Notes: generated from the letters alone by a model not told the origin. 64,000 nucleotides of DNA from Orychophragmus violaceus (GCA_030180135.1 CM058232.1:76241001-76305000); one strand, 5' to 3'. Counted from the stretch's first letter, positions 9,999-21,833 are shown. Translations and numbers: made by a program.

Positions 9999-12900
9999 TC
10001 AAGATGGCGAGAATATTGAATGTAGACACATCTTGCCTACGAGTGAATTGAACAATGTTGGATACAATGGTTTAGTAAAGAAATCCGCAAGTTGATGAAC
10101 TGTTCCAACATGTAGAGTCTTGATTAAACCACTGACAATCCGATCACGAACTTGATGAAAATCCAGCTCCACATATTTGGTTCTCTCATGGAAAACTGGA
10201 TCGTTGGCAATATGTATTGCTGCAGTTGAATCACAGTAGAAAGCAACATGTTTTGATTGAGGTGCCTGCAACTCATTAAGAAGATTCACTATCCATATGA
10301 CTTCTTTAACTGCCATAGACATCGCCCTAAAGTCAGACTCTACATATGAATGGGAGACAATGTCCTGTTTCTTGGACTTCCAAGTGATAAGTGATGTACC
10401 AAGAAACATACAAAAACCAGACGTAGGACGTCTTGTGTCTAAACAGGAACCCCATTCCGCATCAGTATAAACTTTAAGAACTAGATCAGAGTTTGCAGAA
10501 AAGAACAAACCCTTTCCTATTGTTCCTTTGAGATGATGAATCACCTTATAAGCAGCTTGAAGATGTGAATCTTTTGGAGAGGAGGAAAACTAACAGAGTT
10601 TGTTGACAGCATATGTAATGTCAGGTCGAGTAATGGTGAGGTACATAAGTCGACCCACTAATCGTCTGTAAAGACTTGGATCATCAAGTGCTGGTTCCTT
10701 TGATCAATCAGGTAGCTTTGGATCTTGACATAACTTTATGTTCGGTTCCATAGGGATACTTGACAGTTTGCAAGCCATTAAGCTAGTTTCTTCCAATAGC
10801 TCCAGCACATATTTACGCTGAAAGATTTAAATACCTTTGCTTGATCGAGCAATTTCAAAACCAAGAAAGAATTTCAGTGGTCCAAGATCTCTGAGTTTAA
10901 AAGCCTCCTGCCACTTGGACTTAACATTTTCAACTTCTGTGTCATCATTGCTGGCGATGACTATATCATCGACATATACCAAAACCGCAATATACTTGCC
11001 ATCCAGATTCTTGATGAACAATGTATGATCTGTATGCGATTTCTGAAAATCAATACCCAAAAGAGTGGAACTGAATTTGAGAAACCATTGCCTTGAAGCC
11101 TGCGTAAGTCCATATAGAGACTTTTTCAGTTTGCAGACTGCATTTTCAGGTAATGTTTCCCCCTCTTTCGGTGTATATCCTGGTAGTAAAGTCATGTAAA
11201 TCTCCTCTTTCAGGTCACCATTTAAGAATGCATTGGAGACATCTAACTGAGTGAGACTCCAATTCTTTGCAGCTGAAACAGCGATAAGAAACTTCACTAT
11301 TGTCATCTTTGCAACAGGTGAGAAAGTATCAATGAAATCCACTCCTTCCTGTTGAGTGATCCTTTGGCGACAAGTATTTCTTTATATCTCTCAAGACTTC
11401 CATTTGCATTTAACTTCAGCTTATACAACCATCTGCAACCAATTGCGTGCTTTGCTGGAGGTAAAGAACAGATAGACCAGGTTTGTGTGCTTTCAAGAGC
11501 CTGTAATTCCTCATTCATTGCCTTTAACCAAGCATCAACTTTCTTAGCTTGACCAAAAGACTTCGGTTCAGAATGCAGAGCTAGAGCACATATGTATGAC
11601 TCATATTCCTTAAATAATCTAGCATAGGAGACAAAAGCTGCCAGAGGATAAGGAATATCAGTGTCACTGAGATTGCAAAGATACTCACTGAGATATTCTG
11701 GAGGTTTTGACAAACGCTTAGATCTTTCACCAGCATCATTTCCAGAGGTTTCTTCCGTGTTTACAGTTCTCAGATTATTTTTTTTCAAACGTGTCGGGAT
11801 ATGAGAAGAAATCTGCAATAGGGTCTGACTCATTCTTCTTGAATGGAAATATACTTTCATGAAAAGTAACATTCCTTGAAATATGAACCTGATTCGTCTC
11901 CATATCCAGCAATTTGTAGCCTTTGTATCATGCCGGATACCCAAGAAAGACACATGGTTTGGACCTTGGTTGAAATTAATGTCGACCTTTTGAAGAAATA
12001 GACATATAAGTATGGCATCCAAACACTCTAAGACCCTTGTAATCAACTTTCTTTGCAGTCAGAGTTTGAAGAGGTGATTTGTTGTCAAGGGTTGGTGCAG
12101 GTAATATGTTGATGAGGAATACTGCAATAAGAACAAAATCACCTCAGTACTGAAGTGGAAGGCTTGCTTGAAACATCAAAGATCTAGCCACATTTAGTAT
12201 GTGTTGATGCTTCCTTTCAACAACAGAATTCTTCTCTGGTGTTTTAGGGCATGAGTGATAAGAAACAATCTCTTTCTGTTTGAACAAATCAGTGAACTTC
12301 AACTCTGGTGCATTGTTTGATCTAACACCTTTGATTGAAACCTTAAACTGGTTCTCAATCATTCTGATAAAATCTGGAAACACAGTGAGTACCTCAGCTT
12401 TGTTATGAAGCAGATAGATCCAAGTCACCCTTGTATGATCGTCAACGATGGTGAGGAAGTATCTGTAACCTTCAACTGTTGGTACTGAGAAGGGTCCCCA
12501 GACGTCTATATGCAAAAAATCAAAAGCATTCTGACATATATTATTGTGAGATATATATAGTAAATGCTTTTGTTTGGCAAGTGGGAAAATTGGACAATGA
12601 AATGGTGTTTTATTTCTATGCTTAAAACCAAGTACATCACTGAGGAAATCAGTTTTAGCAAATGAAGGATGTCCTAATCTATTGTGCCACAGACTAGAAT
12701 CAACTACAACATTAGTTCTGAAAGGTTGATGTGCAGATAATTCTTCTGAGTTAGACTTATCAGTCGTGTCTAGCACATATAGATTCGCTACTTCATAACC
12801 CCTATCCAATCATCAACCCCCTGGTATGATCTTGTATTAAGCAAGAAGAATCATCAAAGACGATTTGATAACCCAGATCCTTTGTCACCTGTCTCACACT

Positions 12901-14284
12901 CATCAAATTCAATCTGAATGCATGTATAAAGAGGACATTGTTCAAAACAAGATGATTGCTCAATCTAATTCTGCCAATTCCTTCTATCTTTACCCCTATG
13001 CATGTAGGTAGAGTTATTGAAGCATTTTATGATTCAGTCATAGCTTCAAATAATTTCCTATCGCAGGCAACATGATGAGTGGATCCACTGTCAACTATCC
13101 AAGATTCAGATGCTAGAACATTGCCAGTTGCTCTCAATATAGCTACAAACCGAAGTGTAGAGGAAGAACATGCCATACCCGATAATGCAGTTATTGTAGC
13201 ACCTGAAGTGGAAGAAACTGAAGAAACATTAGACAATTGAAGTTGATCATTGAAGTAAGCAATTACCCCCTGAATCTGATCTTTAGTGAGACTGTTCATC
13301 ATTTGAGAGATATTGCTTTCCTTGCCAGTTGATCCTTCAAGAGTAAGCTGAGCTACCATTGGTTTGGTATAAGTAGTATGCTTCTCTGAACTGTGTTGTT
13401 TTTCCTGTTTAGCCATATGCTTATGTTTGAAATCAACGGGATAGCCATGAATCTTGTAGCATGTCTCAGTTGTGTGTCTAGTATAACCACAATGAGTATA
13501 AATTGGCTTGTTCGACTTGTTGTGGTTGTAAGTAGACTGAGTTGCATTCACTGAGATAATTTGATCCGGATTAGATACCTGAAAGGCTGATGCATTCTGA
13601 ACTGAAGTGCTGTTCCGTTGATTATAATCTTGGTCCAGAAGATTGTATATTTCAGACAACTCCGGAACATTCTTCTTCATTATGATCTGACTTCTGATAA
13701 CCGCATAGGATCCATTTAAGCCAACCAAAAACTTGATTATCTTTGAATGTTCAGCTTTTCTATTCATAGCTTTGCAACAGTCGCATTCATGACAGATACT
13801 GACACAATCAGCGCCATCTAGTTCATCCCACAAAGTCTTTAAGGTCGTATAGTATGTAGCAAGATCCATTGAACCTTGATGATATGACCAAATCTGTTGT
13901 GAGGGTTGATAAGACCGTGGAAGATTCGTGATGTGGAATCTTGTTGCCAGATCTTTCCATATTGTAGATTCGTCATTGAACCTGAGAATACTTTTATAGA
14001 TCTGCTTTGAAACAAAATTCTATATCCAAGCTTTCACCATCAAATTGCAACGCGACCAAATCCTGAAACTAGGATGCGATTCACTTGGCCTAGCTAAACT
14101 TCCATCAATAAATGCAGTTTTGTTCTTAGCATCTAACGCAATAGTCATAGCTATACTCCAATTGTCGTAATTCATTCCATCAAGATTTTCAGAGGTGAGA
14201 AAGATACCAGGATTGTCGCCATTCGTAAGGTAAAATGGAGAATGAATGCTATCTGGAGATTATGTAAGCGGATTTGACATTGAA
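9999..14284 (-). pseudogene. copia gag-pol polyprotein, broken
   Basis: Domains on minus, in order: gag (14284 to about 13200) with NYDNWSIAM and AFIDGSLARP; protease with WIVDSGSTHHV (about 13110-13060); GAG-pre-integrase with LWHNRLGHPS and integrase with HIDVWGPF and TIVDDHTRVTW (12809-12144); C-terminal integrase and RT start (12046-11303); RT with PVAKMTIVKFL, LDVSNAFLNGDL and the YVDD box (11342-10827); RNase H with SYVESDFRAM and VHQLADFFTKPL (10544-9999). Stops and frameshifts separate these blocks, so no full polyprotein can be made. In the gag zinc-finger position only a partial Cys pattern remains. Copia polyproteins of about 1300 to 1450 aa would be usual. Confidence 0.88.
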
Positions 14285-14518
14285 GGCTCATGAATTGAGG
14301 ATATTCTCTTCGTCTGATTAATTCATGTAGGTCGTTTTCCGATCTTCCTCCCGATCACCATTCTTAAAGATTGTGATATTTGCGATTTCTTTTGAATAAA
14401 AATTAAAGAAGAATCTATCACAGAGATGATCAACCGAGAGATTCACCGATTGATAGAGATCAAAGAACGAAGTGAAAGAAAGAAACAGAAAGAATCGACT
14501 CGAAGTTTCAGCTTCAAG

Positions 14519-14531
14519 AGCTCTGATACCA
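14519..14531 (-). other. Primer-binding site, initiator-Met type
   Basis: The minus strand reads TGGTATCAGAGCT immediately after the LTR. Confidence 0.85.
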
Positions 14532-14723
14532 TGTTAGTGAAGCTCGACTGAGCTCACGGAGAAGATGAAGACATAGTCAAATCAGGGAAAAATATTATGT
14601 TATTGATCAAATGTATTGTCACTTACTTTATATAGTAGTAAGTGATACTCGGTTTACATTGTATCAATATAATTACATGGTTATTGAAATAAACTGATTA
14701 TGATTTTGTCATATACATTAACA
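14532..14723 (-). repeat. 5' LTR of the copia element
   Basis: 192 bp, directly abutting the primer site; its outer flank GGGTC matches the flank at the other end. Confidence 0.9.
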
Positions 14724-14783
14724 GGGTCCAATTAAATCTCTAAGCTCTTACCATTTTCGTTGGACGTTTTTCTAAACTAAATC

Positions 14784-14827
14784 GTGAGAACGTATTTTTT
14801 TTTTGGTATTAGTGAGAACGTATTTTT
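14784..14827. repeat. Direct repeat flanking a poly(T) micro-insertion
   Basis: GTGAGAACGTATTTTT occurs at 14784-14799 and 14812-14827 with only 12 bases between (T-run plus GGTATTA). Read on minus this is a very short sequence ending in an A-run between 16-bp duplications, like an extreme 5'-truncated retroposition. Replication slippage is the alternative. Confidence 0.5.
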
Positions 14828-15110
14828 ATAGCTGTCCTTTCTACATTATCTACTTGAACTACTAAAAATTGTAAAAAAAATATATGTAAATATAATGTAT
14901 TATCGATTAAAATGTAATATTTAGTTAAGCTCTAACAGTTCATATGTGTACTACCATAAACTTTTTCTAAAATCATTAACAATAACATCAAGAGTCATTA
15001 TTAGTAAAACTTAAGTACATATGATAACTAGTATAATATAAACTTGAGTTTCAATTCATAATTCATATATATAGAAAACTATTCTTTGTTTATAGTTTTG
15101 TGGTAACAAA
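14828..15110. other. AT-rich spacer
   Basis: No gene or clear repeat seen between the copia element and the CACTA element. Confidence 0.4.
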
Positions 15111-15122
15111 CACTACAACAAA
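15111..15122 (+). repeat. CACTA left terminal inverted repeat
   Basis: CACTACAACAAA; pairs with the complementary terminus at 17657-17667. Subterminal GCTAT-type units follow to about 15260. Confidence 0.75.
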
Positions 15123-15649
15123 TATGTACATTGTTAGCGCGAAATTATGCTATCGTATGTTATACATAGCGTTTTCATAAATGCTATGTCATCCGCAGCT
15201 ATGGTAGGTGCCACTCATACGATAACGTTTTTGACATGCTAACATACCTTCGTTCTATTATACCACTGCTTAATATTTTTTTATAGCACATCTTTAGTGC
15301 TATTTTATTTAATATTGTAGAATATTTTTATCGCTATATAAATATATTTTGATCGATATATATATGTATATATTATGCACATATATATTATTTTTTATTT
15401 AAATTTTGTTTTGCAAAATATTTATAATTCGATTTACATAATTTTTATCTTATAAATCATCAACATACATAACAATAATATTACATTAATCAAAAACAAG
15501 TCTTACATAATTACATATACTAACATCGTAGTAAGTGAATCAAGAGAGCATAGATTAGCATAGTAGCAAAAACCCGAACCTTTTGTCGACACGAAGGAAA
15601 AGAAACTTCCTGCCTTACAAGGAAATTTTTAGACACATAGCTACAAGAA

Positions 15650-16533
15650 GATATATCATCTGATTTTCCCGCCTTCCTAAATCCAGGAGAAAATTATCTG
15701 GCTTTATATTACGTTGAAGATACAACTTAGAATGGATGAACTCGAGATGATTAATCTGTCAAGGTGTAAAAGGTTGTTTTTTAAACACGGACATTGATAG
15801 TTTCATAATTAACAATGACAATCAAATCAATACAAAGAATATTACCATCTGATCAGCTAGCATGAGAATTGTCTTCAAGGTAAATCTCATGTTGCAATAG
15901 CCAAAAATATCTTCAAGGCTTGGACCAAGTAAATCCATCACTAAGACATTGTAGTCTCCCTCAACACCATACCATTTCATGTTTGGAATCCTAGTTGCAG
16001 AATTCATTACACGCAAACAATGAACAAGTATAATCCAATGAGGAGAATTCAGAACAAAACAGAGATACATTCAGAAAAAATGTTCATACTTCCACCATGA
16101 AGAACCCTATATATCCTCGACTCATATGACAATTGCGGATGCACTGTTTCCACACTTTCCTGCAACAATACACGATCAAAAACCAGCGTATGAATTGCAA
16201 ATCTCTCTATTCAGTTCTGAAAAAGTTGGAGTCATCAAAATTTCAACATAATTTTGAAACACTCACAAGTTTAATAGCGACATTTTCGTTAGTCTGAACA
16301 TCAGTTCCTGCAATCACAACAAGTCATCAAAACTTAAAAGTGGAGAGCTTTCAACTTAATCAGAAAATTGGATCAAATACAAGAGACAGTTAAATAGAGA
16401 GATATCGACATAACTAAGTGACCTAGTCATACGACAAGCACATGAATCAAACAGTGAATTCATAGAGAAAAACGAACGAAGGTAAATCTCTCTGAATGAG
16501 CCGCTCTCAATTTTTCGGCCAAGCCAAAACTCA
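15650..16533 (-). pseudogene. Casein kinase 1-like gene fragment (5 exons) inside CACTA
   Basis: Minus-strand exons match plant casein kinase 1-like proteins (Ser/Thr kinases): 16533-16478 with NEFWLGRKIESGSFREIY (ATP loop); 16307-16267 with DVQTNENVAIKL (VAIK Lys); 16159-16090 with ETVHPQLSYESRIYRVL; 15994-15846 with WYGVEGDYNVLVMDLLGPS and LADQM; 15755 to about 15655 with LEFIHSK and IKPDNFLL. Introns keep GT/AG except the acceptor before 15994, where AG has become AA. The frame is open across all five exons if that intron is still removed. Key residues are lost: the glycine loop has E and R for its first and third Gly, and the catalytic HRD reads QRN. The rest of the kinase is missing. The exon 1 start and last exon end are uncertain. 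Confidence 0.82.
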
Positions 16534-17656
16534 TTATAAGAGTATCGAATAATGACTACTCATGGGAGAGAGGAAAGAATAAAGTAACCCAATAATCATC
16601 CAGCTGCAATCGGATTAAATTTTTCCAGGAAAACAGAAGGAACAACAAAGGAGGATGGAGGAAAAACCTCGTACAAAGCCATGTCTCTCTAGAATGTTCC
16701 ATCTTTAACTCTTTGGCCTCTTGCTTTCTTCGATTCATCTAACTGCGTCGCCAAATTCAATTGCCCAGAAAATAAAATGGTTTAAGATCGAATTTACAAA
16801 ACTTAGGGATTTGATAGAGGCATAGAGAGATAGAACATGTTCCTACGAGACGAAATTAGGTAACCTAAATAGGATTCACTGTCTCTTCAGCCATCTTCTT
16901 CTTCGTCTACGCATCAACAACGTTGGCTCTGACTCCACAAAAAAAAATCTCTCATGTTTGCGGATAAGTCGCTACAAATAAGAATTACAAAGTACCTCAG
17001 ATCTGTTTCTTCTGATCCCGAATAAGCCTCTACACAAACAATATAACCAAGAACAACACCAAATCCACCTTTTCTGCAACTCAAAGTTTGATATGGTACT
17101 GCACTAGATTCTCATAATTGCCTATATGTATCTCACAAACAGATCCACAAAAATTAGGGTTTACGATCTAATAGAAGAGATGGAGAGAAAGGATGGAGAA
17201 TGACGGAAGGAAACCATAGACGGGAGAGAAGAGACCATATGAAGTGAGATTACAGAAAATAAACAGGAAACGAGCTGGGTGAAAATGACATGCCTTCGAT
17301 TTAAGCTTAATGCCGACATAGATAGTCGGAATCTGGGCCGGAAAACTTCGATAGAAATGGCGCTTAGGTTAATTGGGTGTTGGAGGTGAGAGTGAGCTAG
17401 AGATTGAGAGATTGAGGTAGAGATGGTTTTCTATTAGGTTTTTTTAGAAAGGGGGAAAATGAAAAGGGGGAGCCAAAATAAGCTAAAATTATGCTAAGTG
17501 TTTGGCGGACAAGTGTTTTAAGATTCCCGCTTAATGAAATTATGACATAGCGTTATAGCGTTTATAAAATGCTATAACAGATTTTCGATAAGTTCATACC
17601 CATCTATGATAGCAGTTCAGTAAAATGAGCTATAATAATCTGCTATCAATGTTGAC

Positions 17657-17667
17657 TTTTTGTAGTG
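17657..17667 (-). repeat. CACTA right terminal inverted repeat
   Basis: Ends TTTTTGTAGTG. The preceding 130 bp hold ATAGC, GCTATAA and TGCTAT units mirrored at the left end. Confidence 0.75.
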
Positions 17668-17749
17668 AAGGGGTTTTATTTCCTTTCGATGCTCATTTGC
17701 TATGTAATTAAAACATGATAATATCTCTTTAAAAATGATAATATCTCTT

Positions 17750-17978
17750 GTGGTCAAGTGGTAGGGGACGGATCTTTGACGCTACCACGTTCCGGGTTCG
17801 ATCCTCCTACAATGCAAAACTACCTTACAATTGTTTCGAACACCCATATGGATATGGACCTTGCTTTAGGAGCCCATTTGAATATCCAGAGCGAGGGTCT
17901 ATCCATAGATTGTTTATTTTTTTTTAGATTAGTATGAACCTCTCCATAGATTTGAGATATCCAGGTTAAAAAAAAAAA
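17750..17978 (+). mobile_element. tRNA-derived SINE
   Basis: Begins with an A-box-like TGGTCAAGTGGT (17751-17762) and a B-box GGTTCGATCC (17795-17804) at tRNA-like spacing, an internal RNA polymerase III promoter. It ends in an A-run. The 13-mer GATAATATCTCTT flanks it at 17737-17749 and 17979-17991, a target-site duplication. It is non-coding and depends on LINE proteins for movement. Confidence 0.82.
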
Positions 17979-17991
17979 GATAATATCTCTT

Positions 17992-18657
17992 TTTTGGCTA
18001 AATACATGATAATATCTTCTAGTCTAAAGGAAAAATCAAAGAGAAAATAATATTAAAATATGGATATATCCCCTATCGTTTAAGAGAAGTAACTAACAAC
18101 TAAAGCTTTAGATATGTGTAGATGGACGAAGAAACTATGTGTAGATTTGTTATAAACAAAAAAAACAAACAAAAAAATACGTGTAGATTTTGTGAGGATA
18201 ACTTAATAAGCAAATATCAAGGTCAACTGGTACTCTAGTACGCTTATACATTTTATATTTGTTTGAGACGTATCCTATTTGTGCACAAACTAATGTCAAA
18301 TCCTGTCTACTTCCATAATTATTAGACATTCCACAAAGGCATATCAACTTGTTTTGGCAAAAAAGTGATATCAATTCTCTCAAATTTATTCTGACTGGTA
18401 ATAGAAAACGGTACAAAATAATAGTACTAACAAATGGCACTTCTTTGTGTTTCAATATGTTTTAAAGGTTTTATTTTGTTTCACTTGTTTTCAAAACACA
18501 CTCCAAAATAAAATTAATGAAATAATATTTAATTAAAAGTCAATAACAAAAATCAAATATAGTTTGTTGTTGATTATTCTTCTTTTTAATTAAATGTCAA
18601 AGATAAAATAATGTTTATTTTATAGAAAAGGTAAAAGTAAAAAATATTTTGCAGTTG
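17992..18657. other. AT-rich spacer
   Basis: Another GATAATATCT copy at about 18012 follows a T-run. Otherwise no gene or repeat is seen. Confidence 0.4.
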
Positions 18658-18662
18658 TACAT

Positions 18663-19264
18663 TGTAGATACTAAAATCCACATTCAAGGATTTAGAGTGT
18701 TTTTGTATTTAAAAAAAAGATGGGCTAGAATCTCAATGAATCAACGATGTGAATAAAGACTTGAATCGACGAATTGGATTTGTATTGAATAAATAATGAG
18801 TTTACAAGAAGAGAATAGCTAAAATACAGGTGTAGCTCGCAGAACGTTTACAAGAATAAGTAAGAAATCAGATGTCTTAATGAATGAAGAAGGAAGTCCT
18901 TTTATAGTTGTGTATCCTCTGTATCTGCAGCTAACGATCCGCAGCTCTCGACCACATGCTCAACTTATTCCACGATTTACGGGATCTTGGTGACTCGGTC
19001 CACTCTGCGCACGTGCTAACAGATTCCAGAGATTGCGGGATCCGTTATGACTTAGTTTTGCCTTCTGTCTTCGGCTTGGAGTCGGAGTGTAGAGCTCGTT
19101 AACCGGAGCTGTAGAGCCGGAGTGTAGAGCTCGATGTGTGCAGATGTACAGATACAGAGCTTGATATTACAGAAACATATAGAAAACCTTCCTTTTGGGC
19201 GATTAACGTTGGACAACATTTTGACTTTCGTGACTGGATTTAAGTGTTAAATCCGACCCAAACA
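18663..19264 (-). repeat. 3' LTR of the gag-only element
   Basis: 602 bp, starts TG and ends CAAACA; next to the polypurine tract. Confidence 0.85.
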
Positions 19265-19280
19265 ATTTCCCCCCAGTCCT

Positions 19281-20062
19281 TTAGACGAGTTGGCGAGCTC
19301 TGAAGGATGAGGAATAATCGAGAAGAACGAAAGTCTTTGTTGTTATGCCTCAAGCTTGTGTGGAGCTTTCGTTGGCGAAATTTTTAGCTTGGATGCTCAT
19401 GTTGTAGAGTCGAGTTATGTTATGAGTATTCGAGAGTTTGAATACTAAGATCACGAGATTGAGCTATTTTGTTTTGTTTGTTTAGTCTGGCCAGACGTTT
19501 TGGTTTAGAGCTCATTGCGATAAGTTTATGCCTTTAGATCAATGCTCTCTCGAATTGCGAAACTCGTTTAGCTTGTTAGAAAGCTTTGAGTTGTAGCTCG
19601 TATGTAGAATGGATTCGAGAACTGATCATCAAGTGCATGATTAAGGAGATTCGTTAATGAGATCTCTTAGTTGTGGAGTTCTCCTAGAATTCCTTTGGTG
19701 AATCCTTACTGAGAGGAGTCTCTGAATTTAGCTGTGTATTGTTTCAGCTATTTTATAGAGTTCGATGTAGCGAAATCTTTGATACTTAGCGTGAAATCAA
19801 ACTTTTGTGAAGTCTTAACACTTCGATGTTTGAGGAAGTGGCTGAACTCAAGGATTGAGTTGCCTACGTACCCCGTCAGGGGATCAAGCCTATACGTAGT
19901 TCGATTATTTTAGCACTCAGAGATACTCAGGTACTACGTTTTTAGCTTTGGTGAGCTTATAGATGCTGTTGCGAACTATTTTGGTAGATCGGTAGGGGGC
20001 TTCCCGTTAGGTCCCTAGTTTCACAGCATCTAGCTCTTTTGCTTAGCATACTCTGTGTAACA
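19281..20062 (-). other. Non-coding 3' part of the gag-only element
   Basis: No domain is recognised between the end of gag and the polypurine tract. It could be a decayed leftover of pol or plain spacer. Confidence 0.45.
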
Positions 20063-21756
20063 CTAAGTCTCACATCTTGCTTTCTTTGAGGTTGTGTTGT
20101 ATTTTTCTAGAGTTGCAGCTACATCTTCTTCGTACTTTGCGTAGTACGTAGCTTTATGCAGGGCGTCGTCTAAAGACGTGCAAGGTCGAACTATGAGTTC
20201 TTTCTTGAGATCCGATGTGTACCAGAGTCCGTTTTCGAGAGCCGCAATGGCTATTTTTTCATTTGGGTGTGCGATACGAGACTTGACCACACAGAACCTG
20301 CCGATGTAAGCTCTGAGGGTTTCCTCGGGCCCTTGCACTAAGGCCCAGAGATCGGCTTCAGAGTTTTTGTCTTCGATAAAAATCGAGTACTGCTTTAGGA
20401 ATATCGATACGAGCTGGGTGAAGTTGTCGATCGAATTCCCTTTGAGGCTTGTGAACCACTCTAGTCCGGTACCGGTGAGGTTCTCGGCGAAGAGTGTGCA
20501 GTAACTGCCTCTTTTTCCTCATCGTTAAGATGGGCTCTGGAGACTGCGATCCGGAAGGCTCTAACATGGGCTTTTGGATCCGAGGTTCCTGAGTACTCTG
20601 GGATTTTTATCTTTCCAATGTTATGGATTGGTGCGTTAGCGATCTTATCCGTGAACGGAGTTCGACGGGTTTCTTCGATCACTTGATTGATGTCTGGAGC
20701 AGAGCTCGTTTCCATGTAGACTGCGGCTTGGAGACGCTGGAGCTTAGCGTGGATGCTCGCATTCTACGTGTTAGTTTGGTTCCCTAACATAGGAGGTTGC
20801 GTTTTCCGCGGACGCGAGCTGTGGAACTCCCGTACCATACTCGGGGGAGGCCGAGCTGAGTTAGTTCCAGCTTTCGAGCTCGAAGCAAAAACTGGAGCTC
20901 ATGTTTGCTGGATCAGTTCGCTTGGAAGAGGTCCGGCTGTATAACCCGCTTGGGTAACTCCGGGAGCTTGCGAACTCGAAGCAAAAACTGGAGCTCTTGT
21001 TTGCTGGATCAGTTCGCTCGGAAGAGTTTCAGCTGTATAACCCGCTTGGGTAACTCCGGGAGCTTGCAAACTCGAAGCAAAAACTGGAGCTCTTGTTTGC
21101 TGGATCAGTTCGCTCGGAAGGTGTCCGACTGTATAACCCGTATGGGTAACTCCGGAAGCTTGCGGACTAGAAGCAAAAACTGGAGCTCTTGTTTGCTCGA
21201 TCAATTCGCTCGGAAGAGGTCCGGCTGTATAACCCGCTTGCGTAACTCCGGGAGCTTGTGAACTCGAATCAAAGGTTGGAGCTCTCGCTTGAGAAGCAGA
21301 TCAAGCTAAAAGGTTTCGATGTTCAGCTATATCTCTTTCGAGATGATCCAAGCGAGCTAGAATAGTTCGTTGGAATGCTTCCTGGTTTTGAGATCTGTCT
21401 ACCAGGATTGCTAGCATGCTTCGGAGTTCTGCCATGTTGTCGTCGACAAGTATTGTCGGACATGGTGATGCTAATCGGGTTGGATCGGTTTGGGAAGCTG
21501 GAGCTTCACTAGTGGGTCGTTCTTCAGACCGGATCCAAACCCGAGAAATGTTTCTCTCATTCGTCAGCATGCTAGAGCTTGGAGGTGTGGCTCTGGTACT
21601 CTGCATCTGAGATGGGAGGTCGTGAACCGTTATAACAGGTCCGGGATGGATCGGGGATGAGCCTGATCCGATGTTGTCGTTTTGTGCATTAATGCTCTGT
21701 TGATCGAGATTTGTCGCGTTCGACAATCTGAATGAGTCTGATGAATTTGGATCCAT
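20063..21756 (-). pseudogene. gag of the TR-GAG element, broken
   Basis: Starts at the ATG at 21756, just after the primer site. The first 151 codons (21756-21304) give a Ser/Pro-rich N-terminus ending in a helix-prone segment (RTILARLDHLERDIAEHR), then a TGA at 21301-21303. Next comes the 32-residue repeat region (21264-20881), then the gag core with RTPFTDKIANAPI, GKIKIPEYSG, DPKAHVRAF (20715-20461), a frameshift, and QGPEETLRAYIGRF with a C-terminal helix block (20338-20063). At least two stops and one frameshift are present. No zinc knuckle is seen. The role would be the particle capsid. Confidence 0.78.
20881..21264 (-). repeat. 96-bp tandem repeat, four copies
   Basis: Register points at 20881, 20977, 21073 and 21169, with the fifth register at 21265, give a period of exactly 96 bp. 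It encodes a 32-residue unit on minus (TRAPVFASS...APGVTQAGYTA...LPSELI). Because the period is a multiple of three, the frame is kept. Copies differ at several positions. Confidence 0.9.
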
Positions 21757-21810
21757 CTTCGTGCTTACGAGCCTTAGATCGGGTTCTGGTGTAAGAGAAA
21801 TCTAGGAATC

Positions 21811-21830
21811 TGTCCCCACAGCCGGCGCCA
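21811..21830 (-). other. Primer-binding site
   Basis: The minus strand reads TGGCGCCGGCTGTGGGGACA, three bases from the LTR; the TGGCGCC...TGTGGG form is common in Tat-like gypsy elements. Confidence 0.75.
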
Positions 21831-21833
21831 AAA

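Larger units (their letters stand above)
9800..14723 (-). mobile_element. Ty1/copia retrotransposon, complete but decayed
   Basis: Two 192-bp LTRs (9800-9991, 14532-14723) begin TGTTAG and end AACA on the plus strand, with perfect 5-bp TSDs GGGTC at 9795-9799 and 14724-14728. A primer site complementary to initiator-Met lies at 14519-14531 and a polypurine tract at 9992-10000 (minus GAGGGGGAA). Domain order gag, PR, INT, RT, RNase H identifies copia. By eye the LTRs differ at about 10 of 192 positions (5%), so the insertion is not recent. Confidence 0.93.
15111..17667 (-). mobile_element. Non-autonomous CACTA (En/Spm) element carrying a host gene fragment
   Basis: The left terminus is CACTACAACAAA (15111) and the right terminus TTTTTGTAGTG (to 17667), the CACTA signature. 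The 3-bp flanks are AAA and AAG, an imperfect TSD. Both ends hold clustered short units, ATAGC/GCTAT and TGCTAT, in both orientations within about 150 bp, as expected for subterminal transposase-binding repeats. No transposase is encoded in the 2557 bp. The interior carries casein kinase 1 exons with introns, so this is a Pack-type element that captured genomic DNA. The strand given is that of the captured gene. Confidence 0.8.

Noticed and set aside
16892..17250. Another captured gene upstream of the kinase exons in the CACTA element
   Set aside because: Only very short frames; it may be the kinase gene's 5' UTR or promoter but nothing specific supports it.
17750..17810. Possible tRNA gene because of A-box and B-box
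   Set aside because: No cloverleaf arms beyond the boxes, and the segment continues to an A-tail with a target duplication, so it is a SINE head.
20905..21261. 118-codon plus-strand repeat frame
   Set aside because: It is the antisense of the 32-residue gag repeat; a 96-bp period opens other frames by chance.
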